Part shown: in pieces, positions 34,777 to 47,690 of the stretch | How positions within the stretch are numbered: position 1 is the stretch's first letter | Layout: each line of letters begins with the position of its first letter | Position numbers and translations under genes: made by a program | The notes under the pieces: model-generated | Databases searched by the model: none | The model's input: the letters and a program-made list of their open reading frames with translations, nothing else | Told to the model about the DNA's origin: nothing | Assembly (NCBI GenBank): GCA_027924645.1 | Contig: BSBN01001343.1 | Location: forward strand, 682,001 to 746,000 | Length of the DNA: 64,000 nucleotides | Source of the DNA: Cunninghamia lanceolata | Taxonomy: Eukaryota; Streptophyta; Pinopsida; Cupressales; Cupressaceae | Reading direction: 5' to 3'

Positions 34777-35727
34777 ATGTCTTCCTACAAGAAGGATAGT
34801 CCAAGGTTTGATGGAACCAATTACACTCTTTGGAAAAGCCACATGGAATGTCACTTGCAATGTATGGGAATGCAATATTGGATCATGACTTCAAAGAAGT
34901 ATGTTCCTCCAAAGAATGGTTCAACAAATGTAGATGAAATCAAAGATGTTGAAGATAATATTTGGGCTAAAGAAGCTTTATTCAGTGCCTTATCTGATTC
35001 AGAGCTGACAAATGTTATAGATCTAAAAACTGCATATGAGATTTGGGAAAAACTGAAACTTCTGCATAAAGGAGACAAATATGTTAAATGTGCCAAGCTA
35101 CAAAGTCTGAAAGGAAAATTTGAAAACCTAAAGATGAATGAAGATGAGAATATCACTACATTTATGGAAAAAGTAAATGAGCTTGTTTGTGACATTAGGT
35201 GTGCTGGTGGAATCTTGGATGAAGATGAGATTGTTGCCAAAGTTCTCAGATCCCTACCTCCTGCTTACAAACACAAGGTTGTTGCTATTGAAGAATTCAG
35301 ATCTTTTTCAAATATCACAAGAGATCAATTGGTTGGAAAATTAGCTGCATTTGAATTGGTCGAGTTTGGAGATGCACCCCTAAGACTGAATCTGCATTCA
35401 AAGCTAGTGCCTCTATGAAAGGCAAACAAAAGTTTGATCTAGGAGAGAACTCCTCAAAGAAACTTTCATGGTATGAAAAAGCAAGAAAAGATCTGGAAGA
35501 AGATGAAGTAGAAGTTGCTCAACTTGAAGCCCTTATTGGAAAAATACTGCCAAGAGGATTTGGTAAGTATGAAGGAAAATTATCCTTCAAATGTTTCAAC
35601 TGCAACAAGATTGGTCATTTTTCCTCAAGATGTCCAGAAAGATTTTCAAGGGCAAATCCAAACAGATCAAGATTCCAAAAGAAATGTTAGTATGTTCATG
35701 AAGATGATGATGATGAAGGAGTAATAG
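34777..35727 (+). pseudogene. gag: C2 internal 2: copia gag, pseudogene
   Basis: ATG 34777 (MSSYKKDSPRFDGTNY). The frame is open to 35418, much better kept than in internal 1: YTLWKSHMECHL, UBN2-type gag core, LVGKLAAFEL. A one-base deletion in the C-run near 35381 shifts the frame; the next segment (35415-35690) holds the zinc knuckle CFNCNKIGHFSSRC near 35599 and ends at a TAG. I chose 34777 because it matches the start of the other copies and lies 43 bases after the PBS. Confidence 0.9.
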
Positions 35728-36410
35728 ATGATGTATCAAAGAAATGAAACAAATTTGGAAGTGACTGGGTGTTCCATCAAGGAAGAAGATCCAATGCCCT
35801 CTAAATTTGTCAATCATAAAATGATAGAAAGAGCTCTGGCTACCCATGTTGAAGGAAAGGATGATTGGGTCATTGACAGTGGATGCTCCCAGCATATGAC
35901 AAGTGACAAAAATAAGTTCATAGATTTGGAAAGATATGAAGGAGGAGTTGTAAAATTTGGTGATAATTCTACTGGTAGAATCAGAGATAGAGAAACTATT
36001 TCTTTTGATGGAAAGAACAAAACTAGTAATGTACTATATGTTGAAGGTCTGAAGCACAATCTTCTTAGTGTTGGACAGTTGGTGGACAAAGGCTATGATC
36101 TCTGATTCAAAACTAGAAAATGTAAGATCTTTGAAAGTTCTAGAATAGAGATTGCATCTGGTACTCAAACAAAAGGTAACATCTTCCACTTGGTTGGTAC
36201 TGGCAAAAGTTGTCTATTTGTTCAAATTGATCAGAGTTGGTTGTGACATAGGAGAATGTGTCATGTGAATTTTGATAATATCATCAAGATAAGCAACACT
36301 CAGGCTTTAAGAGATCTTCCAAGATTGGTGAAACCTACTAATAGTCTATGCAAAGAATGTCAGTTGGGTAAGCAGAGCAAAGTCACATTCAAAAGTAAGG
36401 AACAATCTTC
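35728..36410 (+). pseudogene. pol: C2 internal 2: copia protease and start of integrase, interrupted by H
   Basis: Protease site DDWVIDSGCSQHM near 35862-35900, downstream LYVEGLKHNLLSVGQL, a TGA near 36103, then gag-pre-integrase with the CHVNFDNI and CKECQLGKQSK zinc residues. The frame stops at 36410, where element H is inserted; the last five bases, tcttc, are its TSD. It continues in frame at 43444. Confidence 0.88.
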
Positions 36411-37650
36411 TATTAGACTTAGGGCACACAATTGAGAGGGGGGGTGATTCAGTTGTGCAAAACTTTCTCCAATTACAAACTTAAATCCTCTTAGTGATTA
36501 GCAGAGTATTAATTATGAAACATAATGCATTCAAATCAAAAATAGAAACACATCAACACATAAGACACCAAGATTTTTGATGTGGAAAACCCGGTTAAGG
36601 GAAAAACCATGGGGTGATTAACCCAAGAAAGTATTCTCTGTTAGAAGAATAGAGAGAACAAAATGGCACTTGCCAATTAGGGCTCACTACTTGAGCACAC
36701 TGCTCACAAGAGGCTCACTGCCTACAAGAGAGACACTATCTACAAAGAAATAAGTATCACCTACTTGAACTAGAAAATAACATCTTCACTATGCTTGAAT
36801 CAGTTCCATTAAGCCCAAAACTTCTGCTCTACCTTTCTCTCTCCTTCTCGCTACCACACACTCATCTCCACAAGGACACCTTACAAATGACTTTGCAATC
36901 CTTTATTTATACAACACATCAACTTAGGAATGATCATCTAAGTCAACAAACATCCATAATAACATCCGCAAGATGTATAACTCATCTAGTCAACCTGGTT
37001 TAGGAAGAACACCATCATCCAAAAGTTGTTCTTCAAAAGCAAACTCCAACTTCAATGTGGACCACCAACATGAAATGGACATGATCCAAAGACCACCACA
37101 AGCTTTCCTGAATCACCAAGAACATCCACACTTCATCTCCTTACTCAAATCCTTCTCTCCTTGATCTGGAACCTCAAGAACATAGTCTGTCATCACTGTC
37201 ACAAGAGAACAGATGCTTGCAGATCTTCAAACCACGAACCAATATAGTTGACTCTCCACAAAGACTTCCTCAGCACTCCCTTAAATCTGCAGAACATTAT
37301 AATTTCATTCATGATCTCACCAGACCTATCTGTCATACTCTGTCATCCCTGAACACCTGCCAGAACCAATTTTACTTGAAGAGTCACAAATCCTTCAGAT
37401 CTTTATGTGGACCTCTAAAATCTCTATTGGACCACCTTAAGACACATATCTACAAACCCTTTAAACCACATCCTTTGATCCTCATCCTTTCTTGGACTTT
37501 TATCTTACTATCTTCCCTATTCTTTTCTGCTTCTGATTGAGACTAATTTTCTCAATATCCTCAGCACATAGCTCATCCAATCCTTATCATTAATGCAAAA
37601 GAAGTATGTTGACATCAATGACAACACCGGTTAGGCCCATACTTGCAACA
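36411..37650 (-). repeat. Element H 3' LTR (1240 bp)
   Basis: Minus strand starts TGTTGCAAGTATGGGCC at 37650. TATA-like box on the minus strand at 36904-36911. Short plus-strand open frames inside it are by-products. Confidence 0.9.
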
Positions 37651-37664
37651 ATCTCCCCCTTTTT
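37651..37664 (-). other. Element H polypurine tract
   Basis: Minus strand reads AAAAAGGGGGAGAT directly before the LTR start TGTTGC. Confidence 0.88.
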
Positions 37665-37982
37665 CATTGATGGCAACATATGATGTAAAAAATTGTTTTA
37701 ACCATTAGGACAAGAACCTCTCCTTACTGTCACAGCTCCCCCTATTAGCAACAGCCATACACATGTCTTCTCTCCCTTAACTACTCCCCCTTTGATCAGC
37801 ATCCATTTGTTTTTCACATTTCTTCTCTCCCCCTTTTACATCAATGGTACAGGGCACATACTTGCAATTCTAACACTCCAGAAACAACCCTTTTGCTCCC
37901 CTTGAGTAGCAGTTCCCCATCATCAATCTGGATCACAAGATATGACTATGATAACCATCAGACTGATGCACCTCAGTGCACC

Positions 37983-39540
37983 TTAGTTCATCACCGGAGG
38001 GGTAATGACCCCTAGCTTCTCCCTGAGATACTCAAAAGAATCCTTAGGTAGAGGTTTAGTAAATATGTCTACAATCTGATCCTTGGAAGGTACAAACTCT
38101 AATCTGACTTCATTCTTGTTCACTTGCTCTCTCAAAAAGTGAAATTTGATGGATATATGCTTAGTCTTTGAATGCAACACCAGATTCTTATATATGTTTA
38201 TTGCACTTGAATTATCACAGAAGATTGTGATAGGTTCCTCATACTCTACTTGGATATCTCTTAGCATCTGTTTCATCCACAACACTCGAGTGTAACTTCC
38301 TACTGCTGCAATATATTCCTCTTCAGTTGTGGATAGAGATACTGCCTCTTATTTCTTGCTTAGCCAAGAAACCAATCTCTTCCCTAAAATGAATGCTCCA
38401 CCACTCGTACTCTTCCGGTCATCCACATGTCCTGCCTAATCTACATTTGTATAGGCATGAAGAGAGAAATCACGATCTCTAGGATACCACAAACCATACT
38501 CAACTATTCCTTTTATATATCTAAAAATCCTCTTGATTGCCATGACACAAGATTCTCTAGGATCAGCTTGGAATCAAGCAACAAGACCAACAGCCTGCAT
38601 AATGTCTGGTCTAGTTTGAGTGAGATACAACAATCCTCCAATCATTGACCTGTACTTTGTCTGATCAACCTTGGGAGAGTCATCATCTTTACTCAACTTA
38701 CATCCAGTTGCCATGGGAGTGTTCATTGGCTTTGAGTCTTCCATCCAAAATTTCTTCAATAATTCTTTCACATATTTGGTCTGAGAAATGAAGATTCCTT
38801 TCTTTGTTTGAGTCATTTGCAGACCCAAGAAAAAATTCATTTCACCAAGCATGGACATCTCAAACTCACTTTTCATTTGATTTGCAAAGGTTTTACACAT
38901 ACTATCTCTTCCTCCAAAAATGATATCATCAACAAACACTTCAAAAATCAAGATGTTTTCATGATCAATTTTGAAATACAAGTTACTGTTAGCAATACCT
39001 TTATTGAAACCAATCTTCAAAAGATGATTATCCAATCTTTCATACTAGGCTCTTGGGGCTTGCTTCAGTCCATACAGAGCTTTCTTTAGTTTGTAGACCA
39101 TATCACCATGATTAGAAAATTGAAAACTATCTGGTTGTTCAATGTACACTTCTTCTTCCAAGTCACGATTTAGGAAGGTAGACTTGACATCCATCTAATA
39201 CACTTTGAAATCTTTGAAAGTAACAAATGCAAGAAGTAATATGACTGCTTCAATCTCTGCCATCAAAGCAAAAGTTTCTTCAAAATCTACTCCTTCTATT
39301 TGAGAATAGTCTTTGCAGACCAATCTGGCTTTGTTTCTAATTACTTCACCAACTTCATTCAGTTATTTCTGGAAGACCCATTTGGTTCCAATCACATTCT
39401 TATTTCTATGTCTGGGAACAAGATCCCAAGTGTGATTTTTCTCAATTTGCATTAGTTCTTCCTCCATGGCTTTTGACCAATTTTCATCATTGCAAGCTTC
39501 ATTCACTGTCTTAGGTTCAATCTTTGAAATTAGACAAAAC
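37983..39540 (-). pseudogene. pol: Element H reverse transcriptase and RNase H, pseudogene
   Basis: Minus-strand RT_2-type domain: KNVIGTKWVF and GVDFEETFA near 39400-39270, DLEEEVYIEQPD near 39160, FVDDIIFGG near 38937-38911, MIGGLLYLTQTRPDI near 38650. The open segment 38574-39035 covers the palm. RNase H is broken by stops between 38286 and 38573, and its last 100 codons (37983-38285) are open to the natural stop at 37983. Gene order and ending match C2. Confidence 0.9.
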
Positions 39541-40194
39541 TCTTCTAAATCTTGAGCAATTCTTCTTCTTGTTTGTACTCCTTTGCTTTTATCACCTATG
39601 ATCTAATCTTCAGAGTGGTTCAATCTTACATACTTGGGAACTTTGGGATTTTCTTGCACTTCTGATTCTTGACTAGACTCATTGAAGTTCAACTCTTCTT
39701 CCTAATTTGCCGGATCAGTTTAAATCTCAATTTTAGAAAGGGGCTTGGGCTTTTTGAAACATAACACCATCCTGATCATCTTCATCATATTCATAAAACC
39801 TTAAGGGTTTTTCAATTCCTTCATCAACCTTCACATTTGTACTTTCTATAATCTTTCTTAGTCCCCTGTTATAACACTGGTATGCTTTGCTTTGAGTAGA
39901 GTAGCCCAAGAATATTCCTTCATCACTTCTAACATCAAACTTTCCTAGATCATCATCTCTTTTAATGTAACATTTGCTACCAAAAACTCTAAAATACCTC
40001 ATAGTAGGAGTGATGCCAAACCAAAGTTCATAAAGAGTCTTACCAGTATTGCTTCTGATTTGAACTCAATTAAGGGTATAGATTGCAGTACTGACAGCTT
40101 CTCTCCAATAGATCTGAGGAACATTTGATTCCATCATCATGGTCCTGGATGCTTCTTGGATGGTCCAGTTCTTTCTCTCAATTACTCCATTCTA
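39541..40194 (-). pseudogene. pol: Element H integrase C-terminal region and linker, pseudogene
   Basis: The open part 39733-40002 holds the conserved YFRVFGSKCYIKRD...FLGYS block. Upstream lies VERKN-type sequence (catalytic Glu region) just after a stop at 40195, downstream a low-complexity acidic linker to RT. Confidence 0.85.
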
Positions 40195-41757
40195 CTATGG
40201 AGTCCTGGGGGCAAACAACTGCCTCTTTATTCCATGTTTCTCACAGAACTCTATTAACTCTCCAGATGTGAATTCTCCACCTCTGTCAGACCTCAGACAT
40301 TTCAATTTTAATTCGGTTTCATTTTCTACCATAGCCTTGAATATTTTAAATTTCTCAAGAGCTTCTGATTTCTCTTTCAGAAAGGTTACCCATACCATCT
40401 TAGAATAGTCATCAATTAGCAACATGAAGTATCTATCACCTTGCACACTTCTGATTCTTGTCGGACCACAAAGATCAGTATGAACTAGGTCCAATAAATT
40501 GGTAGAAGATTGTTCTTTGCTTTTAAATGAGACTCTACTTTGTTTACCCAACTGACATTCTTTGCATAAGCTATTTGTGGGTTTCGCTAGTTTTGGAAGA
40601 TCTCTTACAACTTGAGTATTATTTATCTTGATGATATTATCAAAATTCACATGACACATTCTCCTATGCCATAACCAACTCTGATCAACTTGCACAAATA
40701 GACAACTTTTATCAGTACCAACTAGATGGAAGATATTACCTTTTGTTTGGGTACCGGATGCAATCTCTATTCCAGAACTCTCAAAGATCTTATATTTTCC
40801 ATTCTTAAATCTGAGATCATAGCCTTTGTCCACCAACTGACCAACATTGAGAAGATTGTGCTTCAAACCTTCAACATACAACACATTTCTAGTTTTATAC
40901 TTTCCATCAAAAGAAATAGTTCCTCTACCTCTGATTCTACCAGTAGAATTGTCACCAAACTTTACCATTCCTCCTTCATACCTTTCCAAATCTACAAACT
41001 TATTTTTGTCACCTATCATATGGTGAGAGCATCCACTATCAATGACCCAATCATCCTTTTCTTCAACTTGGGCAGCTAGAGCTCTTTCTGTAACTTCATG
41101 ATTGATAGATTTAGAGGATATTGGTTCTTCTTCCTTGATAGCAATAAACACCCATTCACTTCCAGATTTGTTTCCTATCTCTGATTCATCATTTGTGACT
41201 CCTTCATTGTCATCTTCTTCATGAACATAGTAACAATTCTTTTGGAACCTTGATCTGTTAGGGTTTGGCCTTGAAAATCTTTTCGGACACTTTGAGGCAA
41301 AATGACCAATCTTACTGTAGTTAAAACACTTAAAAGGTAGTTTCCCTTCATACTTACTGGATCCTCTTGGCATTCTTTTTGCAATAAGAGATTCAAGGTG
41401 AGCAGATTCAGCTTCTTCTACTTCCAGATCTTTTCTTGCTTTTTCATACCATGAAAGTTTCTTTGAAGAGTTCTCTCCCAGATCAAACCTTTGTTTACCT
41501 TTTACGGAGGCACTGACTTTGAATGCAGATTCAGTCTTGGGGGGTTCATCTCCAAACTCTATCATTTCAAATGCAACCAGTTTCCCAGCCAATTGATCTC
41601 TTGTGATAGTTGTATCGGCTTTGAATTCTTCAATAGCAGCAACCTTGATTTTGTAAGATTCAGGTAGAGATCTGAGGATTTTGCCAACAATCTCATTTTC
41701 ATCCAAGACTCCACCAGCATTTCTAATTCCAAAAACTAGCTCATTCACTCTTGGCAT
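40195..41757 (-). pseudogene. gag-pol: Element H gag end, protease and integrase core: longest open frame in the window
   Basis: A 520-codon open frame, the longest in the window. From 41757: gag C-terminal half, zinc knuckle near 41325 with C-x2-Y (second Cys lost), protease DDWVIDSGCSHHM near 41050, gag-pre-integrase WLWHRRMCHVNFDNI, CKECQLGK, and the integrase core with VHTDLCGP and RSDRGGEF. It ends at a stop (CAG-type codon to TAG) just before the NGV-ERKN catalytic Glu region. The first codon is internal; the true gag start near 42150 is separated by a frameshift. Confidence 0.92.
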
Positions 41758-42155
41758 AAAACTAGTGATATTTTCATCATCTCTTAATCTTCAGTCTTTC
41801 AAATTTCCCTTTTAGACTCTGTAACCTTGTACATTTAACATACTGGTCTCCTTCATGCAAAAGTTTTAGTTTATTCCAAATCTCAAAAGCAGTTGGTAGG
41901 TCAATAACATTTGAGATCTCTGAGTCAGATAATGCACTTAGAAGAGCCTCTTTGGTCCACAGATTATTTTCAGCATCTCTGATTCCATTTAGGGTTGTCG
42001 GACCACCCTATGGAGGTACATACTGTTTTGTAACCATAGAACAGTATACCGATCCCATACACTGCAGGTGACATTTCATGCGACCTTTCCAAAGAGAGAA
42101 GTTGGTTCCATCAAACTTTAGACTATCCTTCTTGTAAGACAACACCCTGGATCTC
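41758..42155 (-). pseudogene. gag: Element H gag N-terminal part, pseudogene
   Basis: Readable from about 42155 with YKKDS, LWKGRMKCHLQ and VIDLPTAFEIWNKL-type sequence. The initiator ATG seen in C2 is replaced by GTG-containing sequence with an insertion, TAG occurs near 42008, and a frameshift near 41790 separates it from the long frame. Confidence 0.82.
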
Positions 42156-42188
42156 CTCAAGTGGTTAAGCTCCTTTTAGAGGAACTTA

Positions 42189-42200
42189 GCTCTGATACCA
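42189..42200 (-). other. Element H primer-binding site (tRNA-iMet type)
   Basis: Minus strand TGGTATCAGAGC, two bases from the 5' LTR. Confidence 0.92.
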
Positions 42201-42202
42201 AT

Positions 42203-43438
42203 TGTTAGACTTAGGGCACAACTGAGAGGGGGGTGAATCAGTTGTGCAAAACTTTCTCCAATTATAAACTTAAATCCTCTTAGTGATTAACAGAGTATTA
42301 ATTATGAAACATAATGCATTCAAATCAAAAATAGAAACACATCAACACATAAGACACCAAGATTTTTGACGTGGAAAACCTGGTTAAGAGAAAAACCACG
42401 TGGTGATTAACCCAAGAAAGTATTCTCTGTTAGAAGAATATAAGGAACAAAATGGCACTTGCCAATTAGGGCTCACTGCCTAAGCACAATGTTCCAAGAG
42501 GCTCACTACCTAGAAGAGACACACTGTCTACAAAGAAATAAGTATCACCTACTTGAACTAGAAAATGGCATCTTCACTATGCTTGAATCAGTTCTATTAA
42601 TCCCAAAACTTCTGCTCTGCCTTTCTCTCTCCTTCTCGCTACCACACACTCATTTCCACAAGGACACCTTATAAATGACTTCACAATCCTTTATTTATAC
42701 AACACATCAACTTAGGAATGATCATCTAAGTCAGCAAACATCCATAATAACATCTGCAAGATGTATAACTCATCCGGTTGGCCTGTTTTAGGAAGAACAC
42801 CATCATCCGAAAGTTGTTCTTCAAAAGTGAACTCCAACTTCAATGTGGACCACTAACATGAACTGGACATGATCCAAAGACCACCACAAGCTTTCCTGAA
42901 TCACCAAAAACATCCACACTTCATTTGCTTACTCAAATCCTTCTCTCCTTCATCTGGAACCTCAAGAACATAGTCTGTCATCACTGTCACAAAAGAATAG
43001 ATGCTTGTGGACCTTAAAACTATGAACCAATATAGTTGACACTCCACAAAGACTTCCTTAGCACTCCCTCAAATCCGTAGAACATTATAATGTCATTCTG
43101 GATCTCACCGGACCTGTCTGTCATACTCTATCATCCTTGAACACCTGCCGAAACCAGTTTTACTTGAACAGTCACAACTACTTCAGATCTTTATGCGGAC
43201 CTCTAAAAGCTCTACTGGACCACCTTAAGACACATATCTACAAACCCTTTAAACTGTATCCTCTGATCCTCATCCTATCTTGGACTTTTACCTTACTGTC
43301 TTCCCTATTCTTCTCTGCTTCTGATTGAGACTAATTTTCTCAATATCCTAAGCACACAGCTCATCCAATCCTTATCATTAATGCAACAGGAGTATGTTGA
43401 CATCAATGACAACACTAGTTAGGCCCATACTTGCAACA
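42203..43438 (-). repeat. Element H 5' LTR (1236 bp)
   Basis: Minus strand from 43438 (TGTTGCAAGTATGGGCC) to 42203 (GTCTAACA). Minus-strand TATA-like box at 42692-42699. Confidence 0.9.
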
Positions 43439-43443
43439 TCTTC

Positions 43444-44269
43444 TACCAGATTGTTGGACTTAGTACATACTGATCTATGTGGACCGACAAGAATCAGGAG
43501 TTTGCAAGGTGATAGATACTTCATGTTATTAATTGATGACCACTCCTAGATGATGTGGGTGACTTTTCTAAAAGAAAAATATAAGGTTCTTGAGAAATTC
43601 AAAATATTCAAAGCTATGGTAGAGAATGAAACTAGATTAAACATAAAATGTCTCAAGTCTGATAGAGGTGGAGAATTCACATTCGGAGAGTTCATAGAAT
43701 TCTGTGAGAAACATGGGATAAAAAGACAATTATCTACTCTAAGGACTCCACAACAGAATGGAGTAGTGGAGAGAAAGAACCAGACCATCCAAGAATCATC
43801 TAGAACCATGATGATGGAAGAAAATGTTCCTCAAATCTACTGGAGAGAAGTTGTAAGCATTGCTGTCTATACTCTTAATCAAGTACAAATCAGAAGCAAT
43901 ACTGGTAAGACCCCTTATGAATTCTGGTTTGGCATCACTCCCACTGTGAAGTATTTCAAAGTCTTTGGTATCAAATGTTACATCAAAAGAGATGAAGACC
44001 TTGGCAAATTTGATTCTAGAAGTGATGAAGGAATATTCTTGGGTTATTCTACTCAAAGAAAAGCATACCAGTGTTATAACAAGAGATTGGGAAAGATTAT
44101 AGAAAGTACAAATGTGAAAGTTGATGAAGGTATTGAAAAACCCTCAAAGTTTTATGCATATGAAGAAAATGATCAGAATGATGCTTTGGTCCAAGAAGTC
44201 CAAGTCCCTTCTGAAATTTAGTTCCAGACTGATCCAGAGAATCCTGAAATACAAGAAGAAGAGATAAGT
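43444..44269 (+). pseudogene. pol: C2 internal 2: integrase core and C-terminus, after H
   Basis: Continues the frame broken by H. Integrase residues are DLCGP near 43468, SDRGGEF near 43660 and NGVVERKNQ near 43760, with no deletion after GGEF (compare internal 1). Open from 43550 to 44221; a TAG at about 43549 and another at 44219 interrupt it. The FGITPTVKYFKVFG and FLGYSTQRKAYQCYN blocks are well kept. Confidence 0.9.
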
Positions 44270-45968
44270 TTGAATGAACCTGTCCAAGAAATAGAAGTGC
44301 AAGAAATTTCCAAAACTCCCAGGTATGTAATACTGAATCATTCTGAAGATCAGATCATAGATGATAAAAGAAAGGGTGTTCAAACAAGAAGAAAGATTGC
44401 TCAAGACTCAGAAAAGTATTGTCTAATTTCAAAAATTGAACCAAAATCAGTAAGTGAAGCATGCAATGATGAAAGCTGGACTAAAGCAATGAAGGAAGAG
44501 TTGATGCAAATTGAGAAAAATCACACTTGGGATCTTGTTCCCAAACCTAGAAATAAAAATGTGATTGGAACCAAATGGGTCTTCCAAAATAAACTGAATG
44601 AAGATGGTGAAGTACTTAGAAACAAAGCTAGATTGTTCTGCAAGGGTTATTCCCAAGTAGAAGGAGTTGATTTTGAAGAAACTTTTCCTCTAGTGGCAAG
44701 AATTGAAGCAGTCAGATTATTTCTTTCCTTTGCTGCCTTCAAGGATTTGAAAGTATATTGGATGGATGCCAGGTATGCCTTCCAGAATGGTGACTTGGAA
44801 GAAGTATACATTGAGCAACCAGATGGATTTCAATTGTCTGATCATGGTGATATGGTTTGCAATTTGAAGAAAGAATTGTATGGACTCAAACAAGCCCCAA
44901 GAGCCTAGTATGAAAGACTAGATAAGCATCTTTTGAAGATTGGTTTCAATAAAGGTACTGCTGACAGTAACTTGTACTTCAAAATTGATCATGAAAAATA
45001 TCTTGATTGTTGAAGTATTTGTTGATGATATCATTTTTGGAGGAAGAGATAGTATGTGCAACACTTTTACAAATCAAATGAAAAGTGAATTTGAGATGTC
45101 CATGTTTAGGGAAATGAATTTCTTCTTGGGTCTACAAATCACTCAAACAAATAAATGAATCTTCATTTCATAGACCAAATATGTGAGAAGTGTTGAAAAA
45201 ATTTGGGATGAAGACTCAAAACCAATGAATACTCCCATGGCAACTAGATGTAAACTGAGCAAAGATGATGACTCTCTTAAGTCTGATTAGAAAAAGTGCA
45301 GGTCAATGATTGGAGGACTACTTTATCTTACTCAAACTAGACCTGACATTATGAATGTTGTTGGTCTTGTTGCTAGATTCCAAGCTGATCCTAGAGAATC
45401 TCATGTCATGGCAATCAAGAGGATTGTCAAATATCTAAAAGGAACAGTTGAGTATGGTTTATGGTATCCTAGAGATCATGATTTCTCTCTTCATGCATAT
45501 ACAGATGCGGATTGGGCAGGAGATGTGAATGACTAGAAGAGTACCAGTGGTGGAGCATTCTTTTTAGGGAAAAGATTGGTTTCTTGGCTGAGCAAGAAAG
45601 AAGAGGCAATATCTCTATCCAGTGTAGAAGCTGAATATATTGCAGCAATAGGTAGTTGCACTAAAGTATTGTGGATGAAGCAAATGCTAAGAGACATCAG
45701 AGTGGAGTATGAGGAACCTATCACAATCTTCTATGATAATTCAAGTGCAATAAATATATCAAAAAATCTAGTGTTACATTCAAAAACAAAACATATATCC
45801 ATCATGTTTCACTTTTTGAGAGAGTAGGTGAACAAGAATGAAGTTAGATTGGAGTTTGTGCCTTCCAAGGATTAGATTGTAGACATTTTTACTAAACCTC
45901 TACCGAAGGACTCTTCTGAGTATCTCGGGGAGAAGTTACGGGTTATTACCTCTCTGGTTCTAAATTAA
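44270..45968 (+). pseudogene. pol: C2 internal 2: reverse transcriptase and RNase H, pseudogene
   Basis: RT from KWVFQNKLNE to YGLKQAPRA (44270-44908), a TAG at 44908, then a one-base insertion near 44995 just before FVDDIIFGG (about 45019-45045). Small indels near 45185-45215 damage the KYVKELLKKFGM segment. RNase H segments (45306-45536, 45576-45827) keep DADWAGD, SWLSKKE and VEAEYIAA motifs. Ends at TAA 45966-45968. Confidence 0.88.
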
Positions 45969-46300
45969 GGTGCACTGATGTGCATCTGTCTAGTGGATCT
46001 CATAGTCATATCTTGTGGTCTGGATTGATGATAGGAAGCTACTACTTAGGGGGAGCAGTTGGTATGATTTTGAGTGATGCAAGTATGTGCCCTTTGCCAT
46101 TGATGTCAAATGGGGAGAGAAGACATGTGAAAAATAAAAAGTGGTTGCTGATCAAAAGGGGAGTAGTAAAGGAAGAGAAGACATGTGAATGGTTGTTATT
46201 GATAGGGGGAGTTATGTTAGTCAGTGAGGAGAAGTACTTGTCTTGATGGTTAAAATAGTTTTTGACATCATATGTTTCCATCAATGACAAAGGGGGAGAT
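45969..46300 (+). other. C2 internal 2: 3' tail with PPT
   Basis: Purine runs AGGGGGAG near 46047 and 46204, a damaged copy (TCAAATGGGGAG) near 46106, and the PPT AAAGGGGGAGA at 46289-46299 next to LTR 3. Confidence 0.8.
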
Positions 46301-47685
46301 TGTTGCAAGTATGGGCCTAACCGGTGTTGTCATTGATGTCAACATACTCCTGTTGCATTGATGTTAAGGATTGGATGAGTTGTGTGCTGAGGATATTGAG
46401 AAAATTAGTCCTATCAGAAACAAAGAAGAATAGTGAAGATAGTGAAGCTCTATGAAGTGAAGATCCCAGCTAAGAGGAAGATCAGAGGGTGCACATCAAA
46501 GGGTTTGTAGATATGTGTCTAAAAGTGATCTAATAAAGACTTGAGAGGTTCACATGAAGATTTGAAGGAGTTATGGCCATATGAGTAACACCGGTTCTAG
46601 AAAATGTGTAGAGGTGACAAAGTGACACAAATAGGTCCAGTAAGATCTAAAAATGCGATATCTTGTTCTATGGATTTGGTGGAATGTTTAGGAAGTCAAT
46701 GTGAATTGACAACTCAATTGGTTCGTGGTCTGGAGGTCCGCAAGCATCTATTCCACTATGACAGTGATGACAGACTATGTTCTTAAGGTTTTGAATGAAG
46801 AAGAGAATGATTTCAGTAATCAGAAGTGGTGTGGATATTCTTGGTGTTTTAGGCAAGCTTGTGGGGGTCTCTAGATTGTGTCTAATTTGTGTTGGTGGTC
46901 TGCATTGAAGATTGAGCTTGTAATTGAAGAATTACTTCTGGATGATGATGTTCTTCCTAAACTTGGCCGACCTGATGATTTACACATCTTGCAGATAATC
47001 TTGAAGATGTTTTGCGAAGTATGGTGTGTTCCTCAAAGAAGATTTAAGTCCCAGATCTGTGTGGCTGATAGTGTAGTGATTCACATGAAGTCTTTTGTAA
47101 TAAGTCAAGTTGTATTTGTGTATTTTCTTTGTAAAGTATGTTGACTTTGATTATTTTCCTAAAATCAATGTCTTGTATAAATAAGAGTTGTGAAGTCATT
47201 TCAAAAGTATCTTGGTGAAGATGAGAGTGTGGTAGAGAGGAGAAGAGCGAAAGGTAGAGCAGAAGTGTTGAGCTTAAGTGGAACTGACTCAAGCATGGTG
47301 AAGATGCTATTCTTCAGTTCAAATATGTAATATTTATCATTTTGTAGATAGTGTGTCTCCTATAATGAGTGGGCCTCTTGTGAGAAGTTTGCTCAGGCAG
47401 TGACCCCTAATTGGCATATGCCATTTTGTTCTTCTTATTCTTTTAATAGAGAATACAATATTGGGTTAGTCACCCCGTGGTTTTTCCCTTAATCAGGTTT
47501 TCCACGTTAAAATCTTGGTGTCATATGTGTTAATGTGTTTCTACTGTTGATTTATTGCATTGTGTTTCCATGATTGATTTATTATTATGTTGCTGAATTA
47601 CAAGAAGGATTTAAGTGGTTAATACAAGGAAAGTTTTGGGACAACTGATTCACCCCCCTCTTAGTTATCTGTCTTGAAACTAACA
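46301..47685 (+). repeat. C2 LTR 3 (1385 bp)
   Basis: TGTTGCAAGTATGGGCC to GAAACTAACA. TATA-like box at 47176. Followed by TSD ccaat and the rest of the D LTR. Confidence 0.92.
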
Positions 47686-47690
47686 CCAAT

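Larger units (their letters stand above)
36411..43438 (-). mobile_element. Element H: Ty1/copia, minus strand, full length with both LTRs
   Basis: LTRs 36411-37650 and 42203-43438, PPT and PBS on the minus strand, and a complete but broken gag-pol. Perfect TSD tcttc (36406-36410, 43439-43443). It is a relative of the C family inserted in opposite orientation into a C2 internal region. The left LTR terminus has lost its canonical end (TATTAGAC for TGTTAGAC). Confidence 0.92.
13015..47685 (+). mobile_element. Element C2: tandem Ty1/copia array (LTR-int-LTR-int-LTR)
   Basis: Three copies of one LTR (13015-14400; 18928-19545 plus 33959-34719; 46301-47685) alternate with two copia internal regions in the same orientation (14401-18927 and 34720-46300). 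Each internal region starts with a PBS and ends with a PPT. Only the outer edges carry a TSD: caaat (13010-13014) and ccaat (47686-47690), with the rest of the D LTR continuing directly after. This is the structure expected from unequal recombination between LTRs of a single insertion. Element B lies in the middle LTR, element H in the second internal region. Confidence 0.9.

Noticed and set aside
36791..37540. Plus-strand frames in the H LTR
   Set aside because: Antisense to the LTR and repeated in the other H LTR at 42459-43328; shadows of repeat sequence.
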